A stretch of DNA of 64,000 nt, taken from positions 1-64,000 of the forward strand of contig NZ_JAJQQS010000022.1 in assembly GCF_021228125.1 (NCBI RefSeq), in the 5' to 3' direction. The position numbers were made by a program, and so were the translations under genes. This document shows positions 16,077 to 25,010 of the stretch, piece by piece (position 1 is the first letter of the stretch; every line of letters starts with the position of its first letter). Under the pieces are notes generated by a model. That model ran no database searches. It worked only from the letters and a program-made list of their open reading frames with translations, and had not been told where the DNA came from. The stretch is from Streptomyces albireticuli. Lineage in GTDB: Bacteria > Actinomycetota > Actinomycetes > Streptomycetales > Streptomycetaceae.

Positions 16077-16723
16077 CCGGAGTCCCGGCCTCCGCCGCAG
16101 GAGGCCACGCCCCGGCGACGGCCGTGCGGCCCCCGGCCGGGCTGTGGAACATCGCCAACATCCTGACCATGATCCGGCTGCTCCTGGTGCCCGGGTTCGT
16201 CCTGCTGATGCTCCACGACGGCGGCTCCGACCCGGCCTGGCGCTCCTTCGCCTGGGCCGCGTTCGCCGTCGCCATGATCACGGACCTGTTCGACGGGCAC
16301 CTCGCCCGGATGTACAACCTGGTCACCGACTTCGGCAAGATCGCCGACCCGATCGCCGACAAGGCGATCATGGGCGCGGCGCTGATCTGCCTGTCCTCGC
16401 TGTCCTTCCTGCCGTGGTGGGTCACGGGCGTGATCCTCTTCCGCGAGATCGGCATCACGCTGATGCGGTTCTGGGTGATCAAGCACGGTGTCATCCCCGC
16501 CAGCCGCGGCGGCAAGATGAAGACGCTCGCGCAGGGCGTGGCGGTGGGGATGTACATCCTCGCGCTGACCGGGCCGTTGGCCACTGCCCGCTTCTGGGTG
16601 ATGGCGGTGGCCGTGACGTTGACCGTGGTCACCGGTCTCGACTACGTACGGCAGGCCCTCGTGCTGCGCCGGGCCGGGCTGGCCGCGCAGCGCGAGCGGG
16701 CGGGCCGGGAAGCCGTGCGGTGA
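16073..16723 (+). CDS. pgsA: CDP-alcohol phosphatidyltransferase, PgsA-like
   Basis: This 216-residue membrane enzyme has the CDP-alcohol phosphotransferase motif D-x2-DG-x2-AR-x8-G-x3-D-x3-D in full (DLFDGHLAR then GKIADPIAD). By similarity it is CDP-diacylglycerol-glycerol-3-phosphate 3-phosphatidyltransferase, the step towards phosphatidylglycerol and cardiolipin. About five or six membrane segments are visible. The ATG overlaps the rimO stop as ATGA, and its own stop overlaps the next GTG, so rimO-pgsA-cinA are translationally coupled. The exact acceptor alcohol cannot be proved from sequence. Confidence 0.88.
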   Translation: MTGVPASAAGGHAPATAVRPPAGLWNIANILTMIRLLLVPGFVLLMLHDGGSDPAWRSFAWAAFAVAMITDLFDGHLARMYNLVTDFGKIADPIADKAIMGAALICLSSLSFLPWWVTGVILFREIGITLMRFWVIKHGVIPASRGGKMKTLAQGVAVGMYILALTGPLATARFWVMAVAVTLTVVTGLDYVRQALVLRRAGLAAQRERAGREAVR

Positions 16724-17271
16724 GCGCGGCGGCGGGCGCCGGAGCCGGCGGCTCCGGCGGTGAGGGCGCGGCGGCCGCGGTCCTGCGGGCGCTGGCGGAC
16801 GGTGGCCGTACGGTGGCCGCCGCCGAGTCGCTGACCGGCGGTCTGGTGGCGGCCGAGCTGACCGCGGTGCCGGGCGCGTCCCGGTCGGTGCGCGGCTCGG
16901 TCACGGCTTACGCGACCGAGGTCAAGCGCGAGGTGCTGGGCGTGGACGGCGGGCTGCTGGCCACCCGGGGCGCCGTCGACGGCGAGGTCGCCGGGCAGAT
17001 GGCGCGGGGTGTGCGGGCGCTGCTCGGCGCCGACTGGGGGGTCGCCACGACCGGCGTCGCCGGACCGGACGCGCAGGACGGCAAGCCCGTGGGCACGGTC
17101 TTCGTCGCCGCGGCGGGGCCGGACGGCGCGATGTCCGTGCGGGAGCTGTCCCTGGACGGCGACCGGGCGCGGATCCGGGCGGAAAGCGTACAAGCCGTGC
17201 TGGAACTGCTGCTGGGCGAACTGACAGAAAACGCGGGCGCAAAGGATACGGAACACAACGGGGGGAATTGA
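16720..17271 (+). CDS. cinA: CinA-type nicotinamide-nucleotide amidohydrolase
   Basis: This 183-residue protein is the stand-alone C-terminal CinA domain, known in other bacteria as NMN deamidase (PncC). The conserved segments are AAAESLTGGLVAAELTAVPGAS, RGSVTAYATEVKREVLGV and ATTGVAGPDAQDGKPVGTVFVA. The start is GTG 16720, which overlaps the pgsA stop as GTGA. The molybdopterin-binding N-terminal domain found in long CinA proteins is absent, as in many actinobacteria. The frame is open far upstream inside pgsA, but that region has no CinA homology. Confidence 0.88.
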   Translation: MSAAAGAGAGGSGGEGAAAAVLRALADGGRTVAAAESLTGGLVAAELTAVPGASRSVRGSVTAYATEVKREVLGVDGGLLATRGAVDGEVAGQMARGVRALLGADWGVATTGVAGPDAQDGKPVGTVFVAAAGPDGAMSVRELSLDGDRARIRAESVQAVLELLLGELTENAGAKDTEHNGGN

Positions 17272-17380
17272 TGTTTGCAGCCCTGAGTGAACACGACATA
17301 GCTCCCCGCACGGCCGGAGCCCGAGGCGGTACGGTGGGGCGTGAAGGATCCGGATTCGCGGTCCAAGGAGGGAGCCACCG

Positions 17381-17764
17381 ATGATTTTGCTCCGTCGCCT
17401 GCTGGGTGACGTGCTGCGTCGGCAGCGCCAGCGCCAGGGCCGCACTCTGCGCGAGGTCTCCTCATCCGCCCGGGTCTCGCTCGGTTACCTCTCCGAGGTC
17501 GAGCGGGGGCAGAAAGAGGCGTCCTCCGAGCTTCTCTCCGCAATCTGCGACGCTCTGGACGTTCGGATGTCCGAGGTCATGCGTGAGGTGAGTGATGAAT
17601 TGTCGCTCGCCGAGCTGGCGCAGTCGGCGGCGGCGAGCGAGCCGGTACCCGCGCCGATGCGGCCCATGTTCAATTCGGTGTCCGTGACGTCCGTGACGGG
17701 CGTGCCGGGGGAGCGAGTCACCATCAAGGCTCCCGCGGAGGCCGTGGATGTGGTCGCGGCCTGA
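17381..17764 (+). CDS. clgR: Clp gene regulator ClgR
   Basis: This 127-residue transcription activator has an Xre-type helix-turn-helix (about 5-65, LRRQRQRQGRTLREVSSSARVSLGYLSEVERGQ). It closely matches Streptomyces ClgR, which activates clpP1P2, clpC and lon. The protein ends in VDVVAA. A C-terminal Ala-Ala is the signal by which ClpP1P2 degrades ClgR in S. lividans, so self-limiting turnover is likely kept here. AAGGAGGGA lies 8 nt before ATG 17381. A TACGGT hexamer at 17330-17335 may be its -10, giving a leader of about 40 nt. I did not find a convincing ClgR operator in front of the gene. Confidence 0.92.
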   Translation: MILLRRLLGDVLRRQRQRQGRTLREVSSSARVSLGYLSEVERGQKEASSELLSAICDALDVRMSEVMREVSDELSLAELAQSAAASEPVPAPMRPMFNSVSVTSVTGVPGERVTIKAPAEAVDVVAA

Positions 17765-17808
17765 CGGCGGTCAGGAAGAGCAGTCTGGAAAACAGGTGTT
17801 TCCCGTTG

Positions 17809-17840
17809 AGGATCCCGGTCAGATGTCTGACCGGGATCCT
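17809..17840 (+). terminator. Terminator after clgR
   Basis: A 14-bp perfect inverted repeat (17809-17822 with 17827-17840) with loop ATGT lies 44 nt after the clgR stop. There is no T-run, which is common for Streptomyces terminators. Confidence 0.75.
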
Positions 17841-17928
17841 GGCGTTTCCGTCCCCTTCGTCACCTTTGTGCGATGGTGGAGGAACCGGGAGCAAATGAAC
17901 GGACCGGACACGCGAACAGGAGAAGCGG

Positions 17929-18399
17929 ATGTCTGTGGTGAAGAGCCCGCTGTCCGAGCAGGACCGCAAGACCGTCGGTGACGCCCTCCAGGGCGCCCTG
18001 GTCGATCTGGTCGATCTCTCGCTGGTGGCCAAGCAGGTTCACTGGACCGTGGTGGGGCCACGCTTCCGATCGGTCCACCTCCAGCTCGACGAGGTCGTCG
18101 CCAGCGCGCGGATCCACGCCGACACCGTCGCCGAGCGCTCCTCCGCCCTCGGCGTGGCGCCCGACGGCCGGGCCGAGACGGTCGCCAAGACCAGCGGGAT
18201 CGACGCGGTCGGCGACGGCTGGAACAAGGACACCGGGGCGGTGCAGATCCTGGTCAACGCGCTCGGCGCCGTTATCACTCGAATGCGTGAGCGTATTCAG
18301 GTCACCGGCGATCCGGACCCGGTCACCCAGGACATCCTGATTGGTCTGACGGGTGATCTGGAGAAGCACCACTGGATGTTCCAGGCGGAGAACGCCTGA
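17929..18399 (+). CDS. dps: Dps family ferritin-like DNA-protection protein
   Basis: This 156-residue protein is a four-helix Dps/mini-ferritin. The ferroxidase-site residues are visible in KQVHWTVVGPRFRSVHLQLDEVV, where the His, His, Asp and Glu pattern of Dps is kept. Such proteins form dodecamers that oxidise and store iron, and some bind DNA; Streptomyces Dps proteins also act in spore nucleoid compaction. The N-terminal tail is short and holds two Lys. AGGAG lies 6 nt before ATG 17929. It stands alone between two strong terminators, so it is monocistronic. Which of the several Streptomyces Dps paralogues it is cannot be settled here. Confidence 0.9.
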   Translation: MSVVKSPLSEQDRKTVGDALQGALVDLVDLSLVAKQVHWTVVGPRFRSVHLQLDEVVASARIHADTVAERSSALGVAPDGRAETVAKTSGIDAVGDGWNKDTGAVQILVNALGAVITRMRERIQVTGDPDPVTQDILIGLTGDLEKHHWMFQAENA

Positions 18400-18490
18400 C
18401 CCGAGGTGACCCGACGGGGCCGACCCGATGGGCGCCCGGGCCGCCGAACGGCCCACTCGCCGAACATCCGGCCCCTGCCGGCTTCGTACC

Positions 18491-18531
18491 GACGGAATGC
18501 CCCGGACCCTCGCGGTCCGGGGCATTCCGTC
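18491..18531 (+). terminator. Terminator after dps
   Basis: An 18-bp perfect inverted repeat (18491-18508 with 18514-18531) with loop CTCGC lies about 90 nt after the dps stop. Confidence 0.85.
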
Positions 18532-18633
18532 GTCCGGGCTCGTCCGGGTCGCCCTGGCCGTCCGGGGTGCTCCGGTGGCGGCGGTGGCGTGACGGCGTTC
18601 TCCTGGGGGCAAGGCCGGGCCCCCGTGATCCGC

Positions 18634-18677
18634 TTCCCCCGTGCGGGAGGGCGAGTTCCCCCGTACGGGAGGCCGAG
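18634..18677. repeat. Tandem 22-bp repeat in the dps-18825 spacer
   Basis: Two adjacent 22-bp copies differ at two positions. Each contains the core TTCCCCCGT-CGGGAGG, which in the second copy includes the perfect palindrome CCCGTACGGG. The 290-bp stretch from the dps terminator to the next gene otherwise shows no coding signal. Confidence 0.6.
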
Positions 18678-18824
18678 CCGGCCCGGCCGTATGACGGACC
18701 GTCCGGCCGGCGCTCCGCGCCGGGCGAGGGGGCGCGCACGGGTGTGACGTGCGCTGTCCGCGGGCCTGGGTGCGCTCTCCCACGGGACGGGCGGCCGGTC
18801 TACCGTCGGCCGAAGGAGGCAGCC

Positions 18825-19109
18825 ATGATCCGGCGTGACTTCTGGGGCCGCTGCCGGTCGCGTGGGCGGCTGGGTACCGCGCTCGTCCTGGGAGGTCTGT
18901 GGTGGTGGGCCGCGCTGCGGGCGTTCGGGCAGCCGGGCCGGGGCGGGCCCGTGGAGGTGCTTGTCGTCGCGGGCGGCTGGGGGCTGAGCCTGCTGCCCGT
19001 GCACTGTGTGCCGTGGACGCGGCGGCGGCCCCGGCGGGTCTCCCGGGTGGTCCGGTCGGCCGCGGAGACCCTTATGGCCCGGCGGCGGAGCGAGCCACCG
19101 GTGTCATGA
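18825..19109 (+). CDS. Small putative membrane protein, 94 residues
   Basis: I do not recognise a family. The 94-residue product has a basic N-terminus (MIRRDFWGRCRSRGR), a hydrophobic segment at about 17-33 containing LWWWAALRA, a Gly-rich turn and a second hydrophobic segment at about 46-62. A strongly basic C-terminus with RRRPRR and MARRR completes it. It therefore looks like a two-span inner-membrane hairpin with both ends inside. An ideal AAGGAGG lies 5 nt before the ATG, which is the main reason to accept this as a gene. It stands alone between dps and the convergent DNA glycosylase gene. No function can be proposed. Confidence 0.6.
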   Translation: MIRRDFWGRCRSRGRLGTALVLGGLWWWAALRAFGQPGRGGPVEVLVVAGGWGLSLLPVHCVPWTRRRPRRVSRVVRSAAETLMARRRSEPPVS

Positions 19110-19339
19110 GCGGTCGTCCCGCCGGGCCGCACGGGTCCCCATGGGGCACGGCCGGTGTCCGCCGGTCGGTGACCGGCGGCGTCGCACGGGTCATGGCCGG
19201 TGTCCGCGGGCCCACGTGCCGGTGACCGGGCGTGCCCGCACACGCCATGGCCGGTCCCCGCCGATCCGTCCGTGCGCCGCTATCCGTCGGTCGGTCCGTG
19301 TCAGCCGCCGGTCGGTCCGTGTCATGCGCCGGACCGTCG
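19110..19339. other. Spacer with degenerate GGCCGGTGTCCG-type repeats
   Basis: This spacer between convergent genes is packed with short imperfect repeats. ACGGCCGGTGTCCGC and ATGGCCGGTGTCCGC lie about 50 bp apart, followed by ATGGCCGGTCCCCGC. GTCGGTCCGTGTCA then occurs twice in a row. No gene or clear terminator was seen in it. Confidence 0.5.
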
Positions 19340-20146
19340 TCACCCGGGCGGCCCAGCGGGGTGGTCCGGCTGGCAGCGGGGACACCAGTACGTAGGGCGC
19401 TCCTGCCCGGGCGTTCCCTGATCCGCGGTGCGCAGGGCGGTGCCGCAGCGGCGGCAGGGCCGGCCCGCGCGGCCGTAGACCCACAGCTGGTGGTCCCTGC
19501 GGGCGTCGGCCGTGGTGATGCGGGTGGACCGGCCCTTGTTGGCCTCCAGGAGCTTCTTGGCCAGAGTCGGCAGCCGCTCGGGCGCGGGCAGCTCGGCCAC
19601 CGGCAGCCAAGGGGAGACGCGGAGCAGGAAGCAGAGCTCCGATTTGTAGACATTGCCGATGCCCGCGAGGTTCCGCTGGTCGAGCAGCGCCTCGCCGAGC
19701 GGGCGCGCGGGGTCGGCGAGCAGGCGGCGCAGCGCCTCGGCGGCGTCCCAGTCGGGGCCGAGGAGGTCGGGGCCGAGATGGCCGACGACCGCGCCCTCGT
19801 CCGCCGTGCGCAACAGCTCCAGGACGGGCAGGCGGTAGCCGACGGCGGTGTGGGCGGCGTTGGCGAGCACGGCGCGGATCTGGTGCGACGGCCCGCCCCG
19901 CCACCGCTCGCCCGGGGCGAAGACGCGCCAGGATCCGTCCATCCGGAGATGCGAGTGCAGGGTGAGGCCGCCCTCGACGCGGGTCAGCAGGTGCTTGCCC
20001 CGGGGGAGGACGTCGAGGACGCGCCGGCCGGTCAGGTCGACGGTGGCGAGCCGGGGGACGCGCAGGTCGCTGCGGGTGAGCGGCTCGCCCGCCAGCGCGC
20101 CGTGGAGGCGCTGGGCCGTGCGCCAGACGGTGTCTCCTTCGGGCAT
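19340..20146 (-). CDS. nei: Fpg/Nei-family DNA glycosylase-AP lyase
   Basis: This 268-residue base-excision repair enzyme begins MPEGDTVWR; after removal of Met the Pro and Glu are the catalytic residues of the Fpg/Nei family. The helix-two-turn-helix region contains RNLAGIGNVYKSELCFLL. A C-terminal zinc finger has the four cysteines CRRC and CPRC. MPEGDTV, rather than MPELPEV, points to the Nei (endonuclease VIII) branch, which removes oxidised pyrimidines. I start it at 20146 because the processed N-terminal Pro is required; the ATG 9 nt upstream would bury it. A CATCAT hexamer 7 nt before the start suggests leaderless expression. Substrate preference within the family is inferred. Confidence 0.88.
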   Translation of the reverse strand: MPEGDTVWRTAQRLHGALAGEPLTRSDLRVPRLATVDLTGRRVLDVLPRGKHLLTRVEGGLTLHSHLRMDGSWRVFAPGERWRGGPSHQIRAVLANAAHTAVGYRLPVLELLRTADEGAVVGHLGPDLLGPDWDAAEALRRLLADPARPLGEALLDQRNLAGIGNVYKSELCFLLRVSPWLPVAELPAPERLPTLAKKLLEANKGRSTRITTADARRDHQLWVYGRAGRPCRRCGTALRTADQGTPGQERPTYWCPRCQPDHPAGPPG

Positions 20147-20236
20147 GCCGCCCATGATGCCGCCGCCGGTACGGGCCGGGGCGCCCGGCTCGCGGCCCGC
20201 CCCGCCCCGCCCGGTGCGGACCTCCCGGCGGAGCGG

Positions 20237-23200
20237 TCAGGGCGCCCGCAGCCGCAGCCCGCGGGGCGTGGCGTGGAAGCCCGCGGCCTCCAGCAGGGCG
20301 CCCAGCGGTGAGGAGAGCGCGGGCGAGCCGTTGACCCGCTCGACCGTGACGGTGCCCAGGGCGCCCGCGCGGGCCGCGTCCGCGAGGGCCGCCGCCGCTT
20401 CCCGGAGCCCGGCGTCGCTCTCCGGCGCCCCGCCGTTCTCCTCCCCCGGCCAGGCGAGGAGGGTCTTGCCGCCGCGCTCCACGTACAGGGCGAGGGCCCC
20501 GTCCAGGAGCACGACGAGGGAGCCCGCCTTGCGGCCGGGCTTGTGGGTCGCCCCGGCGGGCGGCTCGGGCCAGGGCAGGGCCGCACCGTAGGCGTTGGCC
20601 GGGTCGGCGGCGGCGAGGACGACGGCCCGCCGCCGGGCGGGCTTCCGCGCGGACCCGGGCCCCTCCCAGGAAGGGCCGGACGGCTCCTCGGCGAACGCGC
20701 CGCCGCCCGCGCGCTCACGGGCCGAGCCGACGGCGCGCAGCCGGTCGACCGCGCCGTCCATGGCGAACTGCGCGGCGCCCAGGCCCTCGACGACGTACCC
20801 CCGGCGGGCCTGCCCGCTCTCCTCGAAAACGGACAGCACCCGGTAGGCGGCGGAGAAGCCGCCCTCCACGCCCTCGGCCGCCACCGCGCCCCGGGTCACC
20901 ACGCCGTGCCGGTCGAGGAGCGTACGGGCCAGGGCGTGGGCCCGGTGCGTGGGATCGGGCTCGTGCGCGGGCAGCAGCGACCACCGGCCCGCCACCGTGG
21001 GCGGCCCGCCACGGGACGCGGTGGGGCGCAGCGGCACCCCGCCGCGGGCGCCGAACGAGCCGTAACGCCCGCGGGGCACCGCCCGCTTGGCGCGGTGCGC
21101 CGTGGAGCCCGCCGTCCGGCCCGACCCCAGATAGGCGCGGAGCGGGGCGAGGGTGTCGTTGGTGAGCCGGCCGGACCAGGCGAGGTCCCAGACGGCGTCG
21201 GCGATCTGCGGATCCGTGCTCTCGGGGGACTCCGCGCGCACCCGGTCGGCGATCTGACGGAAGAACAGGCCGTACCCGCCCGACAGGGCGTCGAGCACGG
21301 CGCGGTGCACGGGCGAGAGCTCCAGCGGATGCGGTTCCGGCAGCAGGAGGGGCGCGGCGTCGGCCAGGAGCAGCGACACCCAGCCGTCCTTGCCGGACAG
21401 CGCGCCCGCCCCCGCCCAGACGACCTCGCCCGCCGCCGTGAGCTCGTCGAGCATCGCCGGGGAGAAGTCCGCCACCCGCGAGGGCAGCACCAGCTTCTCC
21501 AGGGCGGAGGCCGGAACCGGCGCGCCCTGCAACTGCTCGACGGCACGCACCAGGCCGTCGACACCGCGCAGGCTGTGGGTGCCGACGTGCTGCCACTGGG
21601 GGAGGAAGGCGGCGAGCGCGGCGGGCGGCACCGGCTCCAGCTCGTGCCGCAGCGCGGCGAGGGAGCGGCGGCGCAGCCTGCGCAGGACGGCGGCGTCGCA
21701 CCATTCCTGGCCGATGCCGGAGGGGTGGAACTCCCCCTGCACGACCCGGCCGTTCGCCGCGAGGCGCTGGAGCGCCCCGTCGGTCACCGCGGGCCCCAGC
21801 CCGAAGCGGTCGGCGGCCCGCGCCGACGTGAAGGGCCCGTGGGTGCGGGCGTAGCGGGCGAGGAGATCGCCGAGCGGGTCCTTGACGGGTTCGGTGAACG
21901 CCTCCGGAACGCCCACGGGCAGGGCCGTGCCCAGGGCGTCGCGGAGCCGTCCGGCGTCCTCGATCGCCGCCCAGTGGTCCCGCCCGGCGATGCGGACACC
22001 CAGCGCGCGGCGCGCGCCGGCCAGCTCCCGCACCCATTCCGGCTCGGCGCCGCGCTCCGCCAGCTCGGCGTCGGTGAGCGGGCCCAGGAGCCGCAGCAGG
22101 TCGGCGACGCCCTCGGCGTCCTTGGCCCGCCGGTCGTCGGTCAGCCACTGGAGCTCGCGCTCCAGCTCGGCCAGCACCTCCGGGTCGAGCAGCTCCCGCA
22201 GCTCCGCCTGGCCCAGCAGCTCGGCGAGGAGCCTCGAGTCGAGGGAGAGGGCGGCCGCCCGGCGCTCGGCGAGCGGGGAATCGCCCTCGTAGAGGAACTG
22301 GGCCACATAACCGAACAGCAGTGAGCGCGCGAACGGCGAGGGCTCCGGTGTCGTCACCTCCACCAGCCGGACGCGGCGGGCCTCGATATCGCCCATCAGC
22401 TCGGTCAGGCCGGGGACGTCGAAGACGTCCTGGAGGCACTCGCGGACGGCTTCCAGCACGATCGGGAACGAGCCGAACTCCTCGGCCACCTGCAACAGCT
22501 GGGCCGCGCGCTGGCGCTGCTGCCACAGCGGGGTGCGCTTGCCGGGGTTGCGGCGGGGCAGCAGCAGGGCGCGGGCGGCGCACTCCCGGAACCGCGCGGC
22601 GAACAGCGCCGAGCCGCCCACCTGGTCGGTGACGAGCTGGGCGACCTCGCCCTGGTCGAAGGTCACGTCGGCGGCTCCGACGGGGGACCGCTCCGCGTCG
22701 TACTCCGCGCCCTGCCGGGCGGGGTCGGCGTCCAGCAGGTCGAGACCCATCAGATCGGCGTCGGGCAGGCGCAGCACGATGCCGTCGTCGGCGTGCATCA
22801 CCTGGGCGTCCATGCCGTACCGCTCGGTGAGCCGGGCGCCGAGCGCCAGGGCCCACGGGGCGTGCACCTGCGCGCCGAAGGGGGAGTGGACGACGACCCG
22901 CCAATCGCCGAGCTCGTCGCGGAAGCGCTCCACGACGACCGTCCGGTCGTCGGGAACATGGCCGCAGGCCTGGCGCTGCTCGGCGAGATACGCCAGGACG
23001 TTGTCCGCCGCCCAGGTGTCGAGACCGGCCGCGGCGAGCCGCTCCAGGGCGGCCTCCGGCGCCAGGCCGCCGACCTCCCGCAGGAACGCGCCCAGCGCCC
23101 GGCCCAGTTCGAGCGGGCGGCCCAGCTGGTCGCCCTTCCAGAACGGCAGCCGGCCGGGCACCCCAGGCGCCGGCGTGACCAGGACCCGGTCACGGGTGAT

Positions 23201-25003
23201 GTCCTCGATCCGCCACGAGGTCGTGCCCAGGGTGAAGACGTCGCCCACCCGCGACTCGTACACCATCTCCTCGTCCAGCTCGCCGACCCGGCGGCCGCCC
23301 TTGGCGCCCTTCCCGGAATCGGCGCCCGCCAGGAACACGCCGAAGAGGCCGCGGTCGGGAATGGTGCCGCCGGACGTGACGGCGAGCCGCTGCGCCCCGG
23401 GGCGCCCGCTGAGCGTGCCGGCCACCCGGTCCCAGACCAGGCGCGGCCGCAGCTCCGCGAAGGCGTCGGACGGATAGCGCCCGGCGAGCATGTCGAGCAC
23501 CGCCGTGAAGGCGGACTCGGGCAGCGCGGCGAAAGGGGCCGCGCGCCGCACCACGGCGAGCAGCTCCGTCACCTCCCAGGTGTCGACCGCCACCATGGCG
23601 ACGATCTGCTGGGCCAGGACGTCCAGGGGGTTGGCGGGCACCCGCAGCGCCTCGATGGCCCCCGCGCGCATCCGCTCCGTCACGACGGCCGCCTGCACCA
23701 GGTCGCCGCGGTACTTGGGGAAGACCACGCCGGTGGAGACCGCGCCGACCTGGTGCCCAGCGCGGCCGACCCGCTGGAGCCCGGAGGCCACCGAGGGCGG
23801 CGACTCGACCTGGACGACCAGGTCCACCGCGCCCATGTCGATGCCCAGCTCCAGGCTGGAGGTGGCGACGACGGCGGGCAGCCGGCCCGCCTTCAGGTCC
23901 TCCTCGACCAGCGCCCGCTGCTCCTTGGAGACCGAGCCGTGGTGGGCGCGCGCCAGCACCGGGGGAGCCCCCCGGGCCGCGCCGGACTCGGCCATCAGCT
24001 CCGCGGGGGAGTGGTGCTCGGGCAGGGGCTCGCCGGTGGCCCGCTCGTAGGCGATCTCATTGAGCCGGTTGCACAGCCGCTCGGCGAGGCGGCGGGAGTT
24101 GGCGAAGACGATCGTGGAGCGGTGGGCCTGGACGAGGTCGGCGATCCGCTCCTCCACGTGCGGCCAGATCGACGGCTTCTCCTTGGCGTCGCCCTCCTGT
24201 ACGGGCGAGGCGCCGAGCTCCCCCAGATCCTCCACCGGGACGACGACCGAGAGGTCGAACTCCTTGCCGGAGGGCGGCTGGACGATCTCGACCTTGCGCT
24301 GCGGCGACAGATAGCGGGCCACCTCGTCGACCGGCCGTACGGTCGCGGAGAGACCGATGCGCCGGGCCGGGCGCGCCAGCAGGGTGTCGAGGCGCTCCAG
24401 CGACAGCGCCAGGTGCGCGCCCCGCTTGGTGCCGGCGACGGCGTGCACCTCGTCCAGGATGACAGTCTCCACCCCCGTGAGCGCCTCGCGCGCGGCGGAG
24501 GTGAGCATCAGGAACAGGGACTCCGGGGTGGTGATCAGGATGTCCGGAGGGCGGTTGACCAGCGCCCGGCGCTCGGCCGGCGGGGTGTCGCCGGAGCGGA
24601 TCCCCACCCGGACCTCCGGCTCGGGCAGGCCCAGCCGCACGGACTCCTGCCGGATCCCCGTGAGCGGGCTGCGGAGGTTCCGCTCGACGTCGACGGCGAG
24701 GGCCTTGAGCGGGGAGACGTAGAGCACCCGGCAACGCTTGCGGGCCTCGGCGGGCGGCGGGGTGCTCGCCAGCCGGTCCAGGGAGGCGAGGAAGGCGGCC
24801 AGCGTCTTGCCCGAACCCGTCGGGGCCACCACCAGGACGTCGGAACCCCGGCCGATCGCCCGCCACGCGCCGCTCTGCGCGGCCGTGGGCGCGGTGAACG
24901 CCCCCGTGAACCAGGAACGCGTCGCGGGGGAGAACCCCGCGAGGCCCTCGGCCGGGTCCCCCACCGCATCCGCCGCCGTACCGGCCGCCACGTCGTCCGC
25001 CAT
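20237..25003 (-). CDS. lhr: Lhr-type superfamily 2 DNA helicase
   Basis: This 1588-residue helicase shows Walker A APTGSGKT, motif II DEVH, a HGSVSKEQR segment, and motif VI QRVGRAGHQ. These lie in the Lhr-Core (about 1-860, two RecA-like domains, winged helix and Lhr domain). A long Lhr-CTD made of winged-helix repeats follows. In mycobacteria this family is a 3'-5' translocase that unwinds RNA:DNA hybrids and is induced by DNA damage. I start it at ATG 25003 rather than at upstream in-frame codons, because a promoter-like block ends 7 nt before it and no Shine-Dalgarno sequence is present. The nei gene lies 90 bp downstream on the same strand, so the two may be co-transcribed. Confidence 0.93.
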   Translation of the reverse strand: MADDVAAGTAADAVGDPAEGLAGFSPATRSWFTGAFTAPTAAQSGAWRAIGRGSDVLVVAPTGSGKTLAAFLASLDRLASTPPPAEARKRCRVLYVSPLKALAVDVERNLRSPLTGIRQESVRLGLPEPEVRVGIRSGDTPPAERRALVNRPPDILITTPESLFLMLTSAAREALTGVETVILDEVHAVAGTKRGAHLALSLERLDTLLARPARRIGLSATVRPVDEVARYLSPQRKVEIVQPPSGKEFDLSVVVPVEDLGELGASPVQEGDAKEKPSIWPHVEERIADLVQAHRSTIVFANSRRLAERLCNRLNEIAYERATGEPLPEHHSPAELMAESGAARGAPPVLARAHHGSVSKEQRALVEEDLKAGRLPAVVATSSLELGIDMGAVDLVVQVESPPSVASGLQRVGRAGHQVGAVSTGVVFPKYRGDLVQAAVVTERMRAGAIEALRVPANPLDVLAQQIVAMVAVDTWEVTELLAVVRRAAPFAALPESAFTAVLDMLAGRYPSDAFAELRPRLVWDRVAGTLSGRPGAQRLAVTSGGTIPDRGLFGVFLAGADSGKGAKGGRRVGELDEEMVYESRVGDVFTLGTTSWRIEDITRDRVLVTPAPGVPGRLPFWKGDQLGRPLELGRALGAFLREVGGLAPEAALERLAAAGLDTWAADNVLAYLAEQRQACGHVPDDRTVVVERFRDELGDWRVVVHSPFGAQVHAPWALALGARLTERYGMDAQVMHADDGIVLRLPDADLMGLDLLDADPARQGAEYDAERSPVGAADVTFDQGEVAQLVTDQVGGSALFAARFRECAARALLLPRRNPGKRTPLWQQRQRAAQLLQVAEEFGSFPIVLEAVRECLQDVFDVPGLTELMGDIEARRVRLVEVTTPEPSPFARSLLFGYVAQFLYEGDSPLAERRAAALSLDSRLLAELLGQAELRELLDPEVLAELERELQWLTDDRRAKDAEGVADLLRLLGPLTDAELAERGAEPEWVRELAGARRALGVRIAGRDHWAAIEDAGRLRDALGTALPVGVPEAFTEPVKDPLGDLLARYARTHGPFTSARAADRFGLGPAVTDGALQRLAANGRVVQGEFHPSGIGQEWCDAAVLRRLRRRSLAALRHELEPVPPAALAAFLPQWQHVGTHSLRGVDGLVRAVEQLQGAPVPASALEKLVLPSRVADFSPAMLDELTAAGEVVWAGAGALSGKDGWVSLLLADAAPLLLPEPHPLELSPVHRAVLDALSGGYGLFFRQIADRVRAESPESTDPQIADAVWDLAWSGRLTNDTLAPLRAYLGSGRTAGSTAHRAKRAVPRGRYGSFGARGGVPLRPTASRGGPPTVAGRWSLLPAHEPDPTHRAHALARTLLDRHGVVTRGAVAAEGVEGGFSAAYRVLSVFEESGQARRGYVVEGLGAAQFAMDGAVDRLRAVGSARERAGGGAFAEEPSGPSWEGPGSARKPARRRAVVLAAADPANAYGAALPWPEPPAGATHKPGRKAGSLVVLLDGALALYVERGGKTLLAWPGEENGGAPESDAGLREAAAALADAARAGALGTVTVERVNGSPALSSPLGALLEAAGFHATPRGLRLRAP

Positions 25004-25010
25004 GCACCCC

